A stretch of 64,000 nucleotides of DNA, taken from positions 7,186 through 71,185 of the forward strand of contig CAYPMM010000001.1 in NCBI GenBank assembly GCA_964412115.1. The letters run 5' to 3'. The DNA is from HO2-45-28 sp964412115. GTDB lineage: Bacteria; Patescibacteriota; Minisyncoccia; HO2-45-28. Below, piece by piece: positions 50,314-57,128 of this stretch. How positions within the stretch are numbered: position 1 is the first letter of the stretch; every line of letters starts with the position of its first letter. The notes under the pieces are model-generated. The model did not search any database, was not told the DNA's origin, and was given only the letters and a program-made list of their open reading frames with translations. The position numbers and the translations under genes were made by a program.

Positions 50314-50333
50314 CCCCCGAAGCACTTCGGGGG
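50314..50333 (-). terminator. Terminator after the Nudix gene
   Basis: CCCCCGAA (50314-50321), GCAC loop, TTCGGGGG (50326-50333), followed on the minus strand by GCGTTTTTTT. It ends the transcript of the 50341 Nudix gene before the deoxyribosyltransferase-like gene. Confidence 0.92.
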
Positions 50334-50340
50334 TATCTTT

Positions 50341-50874
50341 TTAAATTATTCCGAGTTTCTTTAAGATATAATACCAAATCGGCTCAAGGCCCGGTTCGGC
50401 TTTCCATTCCGGATCGGTGGCTTTTTCAGCCGGGTTTTTGCCGAAAATGGCGATTGTTAGCTCCCCGACCCCATCATAAGATACGCCGTATTTCTTCATA
50501 AAATATTCCGTCCGCGCGGCTATTTTTTGCAACTCGGCAGGCGAAAACCAACCAGCCCTTTTGGCATCGCTTCCGGCCTTAAGTTCTCCCGACCAACTTA
50601 GCGCTTCATAAACTTTCCACAAATGATGCGTCCCGCCTTCGCGTTTGCAGGGATTGTCTATGTCGCTCTCAAAAACAAGTTTGTTTTCTTCAACTTTCAG
50701 TCCCGCCTCTTCCTCCAGCTCCCTTGTCATCGCGTCATAAAAATTCTGGTCGCCATCCACGTGTCCCGCGGGCAGCGCGAATGCTTCGGGATAGTTCGCC
50801 CGTTCAATTACGACGATTTTTTCTCCGTCGCGGATTATTTGTCCGACCGAAGTGTTATCGCAAACCTTGGCCAT
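50341..50874 (-). CDS. Nudix hydrolase
   Basis: A 177-aa Nudix protein. The box reads GHVDGDQNFYDAMT then RELEEEAGL: the canonical REUXEE core is intact, but the first Glu is replaced by Gln. Such changes can alter metal use or specificity. LPAGHVDGD is typical of housecleaning (d)NTP or NADH pyrophosphatases. C-terminal residues (~150-177) are hydrophobic/aromatic. It starts 2 nt after the stop of the kinase-like/deoxyribosyltransferase fusion gene, so the two are co-translated, supporting a nucleotide-sanitation role. Confidence 0.82.
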   Translation of the reverse strand: MAKVCDNTSVGQIIRDGEKIVVIERANYPEAFALPAGHVDGDQNFYDAMTRELEEEAGLKVEENKLVFESDIDNPCKREGGTHHLWKVYEALSWSGELKAGSDAKRAGWFSPAELQKIAARTEYFMKKYGVSYDGVGELTIAIFGKNPAEKATDPEWKAEPGLEPIWYYILKKLGII

Positions 50875-50876
50875 TT

Positions 50877-51935
50877 TTATCCCCTATTTTTAGAACCTTT
50901 TTTATTTTTAGCCAATTTTTCTGATTTTCGCAAGCTCCCGCCCTTCTCCCCTAAAAATTTAAATAGTTCTTCCGGTCCCCTGAAAATCATGTTTGAGTAA
51001 TAAGTCAGAAACGGGCTCATCGAAACGCCTTTGGGATAGACAAGCCACGCTTCTTTGCTCGTCTCATGCGCCTCGCGAAGCTCGTTGATGACGCCCGGGG
51101 AAGAAACTGCGCGCGGAAAATAAGCAATGACTCTATCCACCTGCTTGATAAGCCAGTATAAATCTCGGTTCACAATCTGATTCAAGACATCTTCGGTCAT
51201 CATGGACGGCTTCCACTGTTCAACCAGCTCAATTTCGCGCGGGTCAAAAATTATAAAATGTTTTTCAAGCCGTTTTATGAATTTATCCACTATCGCCTGG
51301 TCTTTTGGGCTTGAAAAATGCGTCAAAGGCATCGCCACGTAGATTTTTTCAACATTTGGTTCAAAAAGAAGGCGATATAAAAGTTTTACGTTTGACTGCG
51401 AAGGAATTATGGAAAATTGCTTGCGGTTCATTTCGGCCCAGGACGCGGTCATTTCAACATCCACGTTTCTCCATAAAAGTATTTCGTTAAAAGAAAGATT
51501 TTCTTTTTTCCATTGCTTACGGATTTTGAGATGGTCGTGAATACTTATGACATCGTCCACGAAAGCCAAAAACAAGTCGGGATTCAGCTGGCTCACGTAA
51601 TAATTGTCCCACGCGCGTAAAAATACGTTTTTCCAGTAAAAGAAAGCGTGTATGTTTATGAAAACGGCATCATAAGTTTTCATCACTTTCGGAAGCTCGC
51701 CCGCTATTCGCTCAAAAACGGCGGAGCGAACCGCTCCTATTACCGCGGGCGGAGCGTTTAAGACGTTTTCCGCGCTTAAATTAACTCCTATGTCTTTGGA
51801 GTGGTCCAGCATCATCTGCCCCACATGGTAGATTTTTATTTTTTTTCCGCTTGCTTTCGCTCGCTCTTCAAGTTTTTCCAAATATTCCTTTCTGCGGGAG
51901 CCCGAAATAGCCGTGGTTATAATTAACTTTGACAT
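50877..51935 (-). CDS. Adenylate-kinase-like domain fused to a deoxyribosyltransferase/DUF4406-like domain
   Basis: A 352-aa protein. The N-terminal ~170 residues start LIITTAISGSRRKEYLEKL, a nucleotide-kinase-like beginning in which the usual GxxxxGK[ST] P-loop has decayed to SGSRRKEY, so ATP hydrolysis is doubtful. From ~195 on, KIYVAMPLTHFSSPKDQ, a middle HFIIFDPREIEL and DRVIAYFPRAVSSPGVINEL form the NDT/DUF4406 fold with its nucleobase-site pattern. The fusion suggests a nucleotide-sensing or salvage enzyme. It is followed by the Nudix gene and lies near folA, thyA and tmk. Confidence 0.68.
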   Translation of the reverse strand: MSKLIITTAISGSRRKEYLEKLEERAKASGKKIKIYHVGQMMLDHSKDIGVNLSAENVLNAPPAVIGAVRSAVFERIAGELPKVMKTYDAVFINIHAFFYWKNVFLRAWDNYYVSQLNPDLFLAFVDDVISIHDHLKIRKQWKKENLSFNEILLWRNVDVEMTASWAEMNRKQFSIIPSQSNVKLLYRLLFEPNVEKIYVAMPLTHFSSPKDQAIVDKFIKRLEKHFIIFDPREIELVEQWKPSMMTEDVLNQIVNRDLYWLIKQVDRVIAYFPRAVSSPGVINELREAHETSKEAWLVYPKGVSMSPFLTYYSNMIFRGPEELFKFLGEKGGSLRKSEKLAKNKKGSKNRG

Positions 51936-51963
51936 ATTTATATGGTAGCAAAAAATTAAAAAA

Positions 51964-51978
51964 GAGGCCAGTGGCCTC
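51964..51978 (-). terminator. Terminator after the DUF6899-like gene
   Basis: GAGGCC (51964-51969), 3-nt loop, GGCCTC (51973-51978), followed on the minus strand by TTTTTTAATTTTTTG. It overlaps the stop codon of the gene at 51978. Confidence 0.88.
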
Positions 51979-52661
51979 TATTTCTTTTTTCTAACAACAA
52001 TCTGCCAGGGAAGCAAATCCAGTTCTACGGTTTCGGGACTTCGCTTAAGCGCGACTTCCTGATGCCCAACGACTTTGCCATCTTCGTCCACAAGCTCAAT
52101 AACTTTCATACAAAACGGGGTATCATAAGCATCACCGCTTTTCAAAATCTGCGCGATCTCATAAGCCCTGTTTACTTTCCATTTATATTCGTCCTTGACG
52201 TCTTCAAAAACGCCGTCAATATCTATTCCCAGTATCTCTGTTCTTCGGGAAGCGCGCGTTAAAGCAGAAATGGTTGAGGCATAAAGCCAGTAACGAAATT
52301 CGTCCGTGTCTTTCCATTCTCCTCTTGCCACTTTAATCTGTGGAACACGCTGGATTAATCTGGTAATTGAATAATTCAATTCTCCCTCATGCGCGCCCCA
52401 GTAGCCGTATTTCTGACTTACATCATAAATCGCCTCCGCCAAAGATCTTTCACGGCTTGAACCCGGAGTTTTCTTGCCGGAAAGCATGAGGTCTCTTAAC
52501 AAAACTCCGATTTTATAAAAACTCTCGGCATAGGTTTTTGAGAGCGTTTTGTTGTCGGTAATTTTTTGCGCGAGGTCTTGAGCAAGCGCGTCAATAAATG
52601 GATCCAGAATGTCTCTGTCCTCTGCCGGCGGATTCGTTTTTTTGCTTGGCACGTACGGCAT
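51978..52661 (-). CDS. DUF6899-like conserved protein
   Basis: A 227-aa soluble protein. The start MPYVPSKKTNPPAEDRDILDPFI and the GELNYSITRLIQR segment match the DUF6899-like proteins I know from phage and CPR genomes near thymidylate synthase. Function unknown. A Lys-rich end (IVVRKKK) and the mixed charged sequence show no enzymatic motif. ATG at 52661 has AAGGAG 9 nt upstream. It lies between the nucleotide-salvage genes and folA-thyA, so a link to dTMP metabolism or phage-derived DNA replication is possible but unproven. Confidence 0.65.
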   Translation of the reverse strand: MPYVPSKKTNPPAEDRDILDPFIDALAQDLAQKITDNKTLSKTYAESFYKIGVLLRDLMLSGKKTPGSSRERSLAEAIYDVSQKYGYWGAHEGELNYSITRLIQRVPQIKVARGEWKDTDEFRYWLYASTISALTRASRRTEILGIDIDGVFEDVKDEYKWKVNRAYEIAQILKSGDAYDTPFCMKVIELVDEDGKVVGHQEVALKRSPETVELDLLPWQIVVRKKK

Positions 52662-52707
52662 TTTGTTTCTCCTTTTTCAAATAAACTCCGAACACATCTT
52701 AACAAAA

Positions 52708-52729
52708 AACCCCTTGCGGTCAAGAGGTT
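52708..52729 (-). terminator. Terminator overlapping the folA stop codon
   Basis: AACCCCTTG (52708-52716) and CAAGAGGTT (52721-52729) around CGGT, one mismatch on the plus strand that is G-U on the minus-strand RNA. T-run follows. The folA stop (52720-52722) lies inside the hairpin. Confidence 0.85.
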
Positions 52730-53211
52730 TTTTTATCGTAAACAAAAAACGTGTGCCGGTGGGCGTTTTTCTCATCCGGTTCTCTGGTTTCCCGGCTTAC
52801 TTCAATCCAAGAGTTTAAATCCATCGGCGGAAAAAATGAGTCCCCGTCAAAATCGGAATCCACGCGCGTCAAATAAATTCTTGAAGCCTGCGGAAGAAAC
52901 TGGCCGTAAACAGATTCTCCTCCGATTATCATGATTTCATCTTGGTCCGCGACCATCTGCAGGGCCTCTTCCGGCGAATTAACTATAGCTACGCCTTCAG
53001 CGTTAAAGTCGGAGTTTCTTGTTAAAATTATGTTGATTCTGCCGGCAAGCGGCTTGCCTATTGACTCAAAAGTTTTTCGTCCCATTATAACCGGCTTGCC
53101 AATGGTCAGCTCTTTGAATTTTTTCATGTCTGACGGCAATTTCCACGGCAAAGAATTATTTTTGCCGATTACTCCGTTTTTTGAGACAGCCGCGATGATT
53201 GATATTCGCAT
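52720..53211 (-). CDS. folA: Dihydrofolate reductase
   Basis: A 163-aa NADPH-dependent enzyme that regenerates tetrahydrofolate. Family features: AAVSKNGVIGKNNSLPW (N-terminal substrate loop), PVIMGRKTFESIGKPLAGR (NADPH site), MIIGGESVYGQFLP, and YLTRVDSDFDGDSFFP. The start is ATG 53211, preceded by GGAGG overlapping the thyA stop; a longer upstream frame has no support. The thyA product consumes methylene-THF to DHF, so coupling of folA and thyA is functionally expected. Confidence 0.93.
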   Translation of the reverse strand: MRISIIAAVSKNGVIGKNNSLPWKLPSDMKKFKELTIGKPVIMGRKTFESIGKPLAGRINIILTRNSDFNAEGVAIVNSPEEALQMVADQDEIMIIGGESVYGQFLPQASRIYLTRVDSDFDGDSFFPPMDLNSWIEVSRETREPDEKNAHRHTFFVYDKKTS

Positions 53212-53221
53212 AGTTTTCCTC

Positions 53222-54067
53222 CTACACCGCCATATCGGCTTTAATCGGGGGGTGATATTGGTAATTTTCCAACCGCATATCGTCCATCGTGAATTTATCA
53301 ATATCTTTTATTTCTGGATTAAGCCATAGTTTTGGCAATGGATAAGGCGCGCGGGAACACTGCTCGCGAACTTGGTCAAAATGGTTGTGGTAAATATGGG
53401 CGTCGTTCAGCGTAAGTATTACTTCGTCGGGCTCCAAATCCGTCACTTGCGCCACCATATTCAGTAAAAGAGCGTATGAGGCAATATTAAAAGGAACGCC
53501 TAAAAACATATCGCACGACCTCTGGGTCATGGCCAGAGACAATTTACCGCGAGCCACAAAAAACTGAAAAAGCATGTGACAGGGAGGCAAAGCCATCTGG
53601 TCAATCTCGGCCGGATTCCAGGCAGAAACAATTAGCCGGCGGTCATAAGGGTCGCGCTTGATGCGCTCTATAATGTTTTTTAACTGGTCAATCTCGCTTC
53701 CATCGGGAGACTTCCAGCTTCTCCACTGAACTCCATATACTCTGCCAAGATCGCCTTCAAAGCGCGCTTTCGGCTTCCAAAATGAGGCTTCGGCGTTTGC
53801 CGTCCATATCGTTGTTTTTTCGGGATGGCGGGTGCCGTGAAGGATTTCAGCAAGGCGTCTCTCATCGCTTGAACCCTCAATAAACCATAAAAGCTCGCTT
53901 GCCACACTCTTCCAGGCGAGCTTTTTCGTGGTCATTGCCGGAAATCCGTCAGACATTTTGAACCTTAACGGCAAAGCAAAAACAGCCCGCGTATCTATGC
54001 CGGTCCTATTCGGCTTGTCCACGCCGTTTTCCATAACATATTTAAGAGCGTCTAAATACGTTTTCAT
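53222..54067 (-). CDS. thyA: Thymidylate synthase (folate-dependent)
   Basis: A 281-aa ThyA that makes dTMP from dUMP with methylene-tetrahydrofolate. Active-site Cys in LPPCHMLFQFFV; RTGIDTRAVFA near the start; dUMP-binding RSCDMFLGVPFNIASYALL and DAHIYHNHFDQV, plus PPIKADMAV at the C-terminus. Length slightly over E. coli ThyA. It is 10 nt from the folA start and co-transcribed with it. No flavin-dependent ThyX motif is present. Confidence 0.95.
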   Translation of the reverse strand: MKTYLDALKYVMENGVDKPNRTGIDTRAVFALPLRFKMSDGFPAMTTKKLAWKSVASELLWFIEGSSDERRLAEILHGTRHPEKTTIWTANAEASFWKPKARFEGDLGRVYGVQWRSWKSPDGSEIDQLKNIIERIKRDPYDRRLIVSAWNPAEIDQMALPPCHMLFQFFVARGKLSLAMTQRSCDMFLGVPFNIASYALLLNMVAQVTDLEPDEVILTLNDAHIYHNHFDQVREQCSRAPYPLPKLWLNPEIKDIDKFTMDDMRLENYQYHPPIKADMAV

Positions 54068-54111
54068 ACTGTCCTCATTTTAAGGTTTCCGACTTTATTT
54101 TACAAAAAAAT

Positions 54112-54129
54112 TCCCCAATCGCTTGGGGA
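54112..54129 (-). terminator. Terminator downstream of tmk
   Basis: TCCCCAA (54112-54118), TCGC loop, TTGGGGA (54123-54129), followed on the minus strand by ATTTTTTTG. It ends the tmk transcript 17 nt past the stop, so tmk and thyA-folA are separate units. Confidence 0.9.
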
Positions 54130-54145
54130 TAAGTATTAAAAATAT

Positions 54146-54769
54146 TTATTCTTGTTTTGGCAATAGAGGCTCCGTGTGCATTTTTACATCCGTGTATATC
54201 TGGTCAATGCTTCGGGATGCGTCAAGCACGCGCCATTTATCTGGTTTTTCTTCGGCCTGCTCCAAAAACGACTTCCTGACCCTGTGGTGAAAATCCATTC
54301 CCAGTTTTTCAAAGCGGGTCAGCGTCTCTCCCCGCATTTTTGCCCTGTCTTGCAAAATTTCGGGGTCGCAATCCATCAGCATCACCAAATCCGGTTCAAT
54401 TCCGCCCCGAGCCTCGCCGGATTTGCGCTTTATTTCGGCAACATCATAACCCCTTCCCGCGCCTTGATAAGCAATCGTGGAATATTCGGTCCTGTCGCAT
54501 ATAACCACAGCGCCCCTTTCAAGAGCGGGACGAATAACTTTTCTGTAATGTATTTCGCGGTCTTGGCAAAAAAGGCCCAGTTCTTCTTCGGGCGTTATGT
54601 TTCCATGCAAAAGTTTCTGCCTTATTTCAAGACCTTCGGGCGTTCCTCCCGGCTCTTTCGTCCAGACGACATCAAGCCCGAGCGCCTTCAGTTCTTCAAA
54701 AAGCCGTTTAGACTGCGTTGTTTTTCCGCAAAAATCTCCGCCTTCAAAAACGATGAAAATCCCGCGCAT
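54146..54769 (-). CDS. tmk: Thymidylate kinase
   Basis: A 207-aa dTMP kinase. P-loop variant FEGGDFCGKTTQSKRL replaces the usual GxDGxGKTT: Phe-Cys stand where Gly is common. The DR-Y motif region DRTEYSTIAYQGAGRG (thymine site) is present, with a following LID-like stretch LDCDPE. A P-loop change of this type is rare but keeps the essential Gly-Lys-Thr. The promoter -10 (54781-54786) abuts a GGAGG directly upstream of ATG 54769, giving a very short leader. It belongs to the dTMP cluster with thyA and folA. Confidence 0.9.
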   Translation of the reverse strand: MRGIFIVFEGGDFCGKTTQSKRLFEELKALGLDVVWTKEPGGTPEGLEIRQKLLHGNITPEEELGLFCQDREIHYRKVIRPALERGAVVICDRTEYSTIAYQGAGRGYDVAEIKRKSGEARGGIEPDLVMLMDCDPEILQDRAKMRGETLTRFEKLGMDFHHRVRKSFLEQAEEKPDKWRVLDASRSIDQIYTDVKMHTEPLLPKQE

Positions 54770-54780
54770 ATAACGCCTCC

Positions 54781-54789
54781 ATTATAGCA
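54781..54789 (-). promoter_or_regulatory. Extended -10 promoter (TGCTATAAT) of tmk
   Basis: TATAAT at 54781-54786 with TGC at 54787-54789. Transcription would start near 54774, only about 5 nt before the tmk ATG, so the Shine-Dalgarno-like GGAGG would lie at or before the start of the message. Confidence 0.65.
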
Positions 54790-54834
54790 AAGAAATCTGT
54801 CTTAAGTTTAACTTTTGAGTTTTTTTGTTAAATA

Positions 54835-54863
54835 TTGACTATCTCAAATCTAAATGTTACCAT
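54835..54863 (+). promoter_or_regulatory. Promoter for the 183-aa membrane protein gene
   Basis: -35 TTGACT (54835-54840), 17-bp spacer, -10 TACCAT (54858-54863) preceded by TGT, an extended -10. A GGAGG lies at 54891-54895 and ATG at 54901. Confidence 0.7.
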
Positions 54864-54900
54864 ACTTTTGGATTAAATCGACTCTCCGAAGGAGGACAGA

Positions 54901-55452
54901 ATGACAAAGCTCATGTTTGAACTGGCGGACACGGATGAAGGTAAAGAAACCGCGCTTGCCGCCGTAAACATAATAAAGCCCGCGCTAAAAGATATTTTGT
55001 CCGAAAAGTTGAGAAACATGCGTATTGACAAAATGACCGCGAAAGAATACGAAGCAGTAAAGCTAACAAAAAAAAATTTTGTGTCTTCGTTTCTAAAGCT
55101 CTGCTGGTTGTGGGAAGGGTTATCCATAGCGCAAATTGCAGCCCTTTTAAAGGAAGACGAAGGTTATATGCAAGAACTTAGCAGGGTCGTTTACGAGCGG
55201 GCAAGAAAAAAAGTTTTATTTTTACGGACAATATCCTGTTTCACTTTAATCGGCATACCATTTGTAATATTTTTTTCAAAAAATCCGCAAATGGATAACG
55301 GCTGCAGAGAAAGCGAGGCCGCGCAGTATTATGCCTGCCGGAAAATCCTTAAACAAAAATACGGAGAAAATTACTTTCCTGCAGAAGAGCTTGAAATATT
55401 GATTAAAGAATGGCGGGATAATCCCGGAATTTCCAGGAGATATAATCCGTAG
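54901..55452 (+). CDS. Hypothetical membrane protein, paralogue of the one at 61306
   Basis: A 183-aa protein unknown to me. One hydrophobic helix is visible (~98-120, FLRTISCFTLIGIPFVIFF). Its N-terminal part has ALKDILSEKLRNM, the FLKLCWLWEGLS segment and LLKEDEGYMQE. The C-terminal part ends RKILKQKYGENYFPAEEL. The same order, spacing and hydrophobic helix occur in the 61306 protein, so they are diverged duplicates. It is the only plus-strand gene in this part and has its own promoter, ribosome site and terminator. The Cys-rich DNGCRESEAAQYYACRK insert is absent from the paralogue. Confidence 0.8.
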   Translation: MTKLMFELADTDEGKETALAAVNIIKPALKDILSEKLRNMRIDKMTAKEYEAVKLTKKNFVSSFLKLCWLWEGLSIAQIAALLKEDEGYMQELSRVVYERARKKVLFLRTISCFTLIGIPFVIFFSKNPQMDNGCRESEAAQYYACRKILKQKYGENYFPAEELEILIKEWRDNPGISRRYNP

Positions 55453-55459
55453 CGGCAAA

Positions 55460-55487
55460 AACGCAGGCCTTTCAGGCCGGCGTTTTT
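55460..55487. terminator. Shared bidirectional terminator
   Basis: Stem ACGC-A-GGCCT / AGGCC-G-GCGT around TTC (about 55461-55482), followed by TTTTTT on the plus strand and by GTTTTTG on the minus strand. It should end both the 54901 gene and rplK, which converge on it. Confidence 0.85.
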
Positions 55488-55912
55488 TAATCGCTTACTT
55501 CTATACCCATACTTCTTGCCGTTCCTTTAATTATCTTTTCAGCGCCTTCAACATCGTTAGCGTTTAAGTCCTCCATTTTTTGTTCGGCAATTTCCCGAAC
55601 TTTGGCTCTAGAGACCTTGCCGACCTTGCCGGTCAAAGGGTTAGCCGCTCCTTTTTCAACACCGGCCGCTTTTCTAAGCAAGTCGGATGCCGGCGGAGTT
55701 TTTAATTTAAAATCAAAACTCCTGTCTTCGTAGACGGTTAAAACAACCGGAATAATACTATCGCCCTTGTCGCGGGTGGCTTCATTGAATTTGCTTACGA
55801 ATTCGCCGATATTTATTCCTTGCGGGCCCAAAGCGGTGCCGACCGGAGGCGCGGGGGTGGCTTTGCCCGCGGGAATCTGAAGTTTTACCACTGCTTTAAT
55901 TTTTTTCGCCAT
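55487..55912 (-). CDS. rplK: 50S ribosomal protein L11 (uL11)
   Basis: A 141-aa L11 that forms the GTPase-associated centre of the large subunit. The N-terminal domain (VVKLQIPAGKATPAPPVGTALGPQG in two parts, residues ~7-31) and the RNA-binding C-terminal domain (GKVSRAKVREIAEQKM, then GTARSMGIEV) are complete. It is the end of the secE-nusG-rplK operon. In most bacteria rplA follows here, but the next gene is convergent, so L1 is not encoded in this place. Confidence 0.95.
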   Translation of the reverse strand: MAKKIKAVVKLQIPAGKATPAPPVGTALGPQGINIGEFVSKFNEATRDKGDSIIPVVLTVYEDRSFDFKLKTPPASDLLRKAAGVEKGAANPLTGKVGKVSRAKVREIAEQKMEDLNANDVEGAEKIIKGTARSMGIEVSD

Positions 55913-55962
55913 TTTTGCTTAAATTTTAGAATGATTAATGAATAAAATTTAACTTGTTGAAA

Positions 55963-56508
55963 TTATAGTTTTTTTATCTGTAAAAAGTCCAGCTCCACCG
56001 GAGTTTCGCGCCCGAAAATTGAAACAAGCACTTTAACCTTGCCCCTGGCCTCATCCACCTCGGAAACCTTGCCTTCATACTCTTTAAACGGCCCGTCGTT
56101 TATCCTTACCGTATCGCCCGCCGAAATATCAATGATATATTTGGGCTCGTCGGTCTGCATTCTTTTAAAAAGCGTGTCCACCTCTTCTCTGGAAAGCGGG
56201 GTCGGCGTTATGCCCGAGCCGACAAAGCCGGTAACGCGCGGAGTGTTGCGGACAATATACCACGAATCGTCGGTCACGATCATTTCAACCAAAACATAGC
56301 CCGGATATATTTTTTCTTCCTCAACCCTGCGTTTTCCGCCTTTTATTTTTATCTTTTTTTCTTTAGGAACCAGCACGTTAAAAATCTTATCCTCGTATCC
56401 CAAGGACTCGACGCGCTGTTTTAAGTTGCGGGCAACGGCGTCTTCGTAGCCTGAATAAGTATGCACCGCGTACCAATTTTTTCCCAATTCTCCAGTCTGT
56501 TTTGCCAT
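55963..56508 (-). CDS. nusG: Transcription termination/antitermination factor NusG
   Basis: A 181-aa NusG that binds RNA polymerase and couples transcription with translation or Rho. The NGN domain begins WYAVHTYSGYEDAVARNLK. The C-terminal KOW domain has SAGDTVRINDGPFKEYEG. A basic KEKKIKIKGGKRRVEEEK stretch lies between NGN strands. It lies between secE and rplK as in most bacteria. Confidence 0.95.
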   Translation of the reverse strand: MAKQTGELGKNWYAVHTYSGYEDAVARNLKQRVESLGYEDKIFNVLVPKEKKIKIKGGKRRVEEEKIYPGYVLVEMIVTDDSWYIVRNTPRVTGFVGSGITPTPLSREEVDTLFKRMQTDEPKYIIDISAGDTVRINDGPFKEYEGKVSEVDEARGKVKVLVSIFGRETPVELDFLQIKKL

Positions 56509-56554
56509 AATTTTTAAAAATTTTAAATTAAAATTTTTGTAAAATTATGAGCGT

Positions 56555-56578
56555 CCGCCGAAGCTTAAGCGAAGGCGG
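56555..56578. repeat. CCGCC-type palindromic hairpin between secE and nusG
   Basis: CCGCC (56555-56559) and GGCGG (56574-56578) with GAAGCTTAAGCGAA between, itself containing CTTAAG. Short GC palindromes of this shape are recurrent in Parcubacteria intergenic DNA (recollection, not checked). Confidence 0.7.
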
Positions 56579-56594
56579 GGCGCCCACATTTTCT

Positions 56595-56786
56595 TTAAAG
56601 CACAAACCTTTCTAAAATATTAATAAAAATAAAATCCAAAAAACCGAGATAAGCCGCGACTCCGACCGATACCGCGATGACCAGCAATGTAAAACGAACC
56701 GTTTCCTGCCTGGTCGGCCAGTTCACGTTTTTTACCTCAAGTTTTGTGAGTTTTAAGTAGTCGGCAAGTTTTTGAAAAAAGTCCAT
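56595..56786 (-). CDS. secE: Protein translocase subunit SecE
   Basis: A 63-aa SecE with the conserved amphipathic N-terminal segment (YLKLTKLEVKNVNWPTRQE; the KNVNWPTRQE motif is diagnostic) and one C-terminal membrane helix (~28-55). It is the minimal, single-helix form common in Gram-positive and CPR bacteria. First gene of the secE-nusG-rplK operon, with a good promoter ~35 nt upstream. Confidence 0.93.
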   Translation of the reverse strand: MDFFQKLADYLKLTKLEVKNVNWPTRQETVRFTLLVIAVSVGVAAYLGFLDFIFINILERFVL

Positions 56787-56821
56787 ATTTTGAAAAACCC
56801 CCTCAAGGGGTTTATTTTTCC

Positions 56822-56849
56822 ATTATAGCAGAGTTAAAATCTCCGTCAA
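56822..56849 (-). promoter_or_regulatory. Promoter of the secE-nusG-rplK operon
   Basis: -35 TTGACG (56844-56849), 16-bp spacer, -10 TATAAT (56822-56827) preceded by TGC, on the minus strand. Transcription should begin near 56815, about 30 nt before secE. Nothing from the nested palindrome upstream is in the transcript. Confidence 0.8.
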
Positions 56850-56875
56850 TAGGCCCTTAGGGTAATGTGCGAGCA

Positions 56876-57115
56876 CATATGGCGGTTTTAAAAGCGAGGC
56901 AATGTTTGCTTTCGGAGAACTTTCGGAGGCGAAAATGCAGGGTTCCAAACTGCGAAAACCTCCAAACTAAGTTTTGGTTTAACTAAAACTTAGTTTGAAA
57001 CCCCGTTTTCGCAGTTTGGGAATTTTCGCCGAGAACGTAGGCCGGCCCCGCTCGCTGGAGCGGGGAACGGCCGGTCGGAGAAAGCAATCTTGCCGAGCAA
57101 AAACCGCCAAATATG
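56876..57115 (+). repeat. Giant nested palindrome element, copy 1 (structured RNA or structure-selected DNA)
   Basis: A gene-free 342-nt gap (56787-57128) contains this ~240-nt structure. From outside in: 56876-56880/57111-57115; 56881-56889/57100-57108 (9 bp); 56898-56902/57090-57094; 56906-56913/57080-57087 (8 bp); 56928-56936/57022-57030 (9 bp); 56945-56959/57005-57019 (15 bp); 56964-56975/56985-56996 (12 bp) around a 9-nt loop. A GC side hairpin (57046-57053/57058-57065) juts out on the right arm. Its core, 56946-57018, is repeated inverted near the window's right edge. No open frame or transposase is inside. Confidence 0.88.
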
Positions 57116-57128
57116 GTTGCTTAAAACA

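Noticed and set aside
52720..53301. A longer DHFR N-terminus
   Set aside because: Its extra ~30 residues are low-complexity and overlap thyA; GGAGG precedes the ATG at 53211 exactly.
56876..57115. Integron attC site or simple terminator
   Set aside because: The core sequences RYYYAAC/GTTRRRY are not at the ends, there is no integrase, and the structure is much larger than a terminator.
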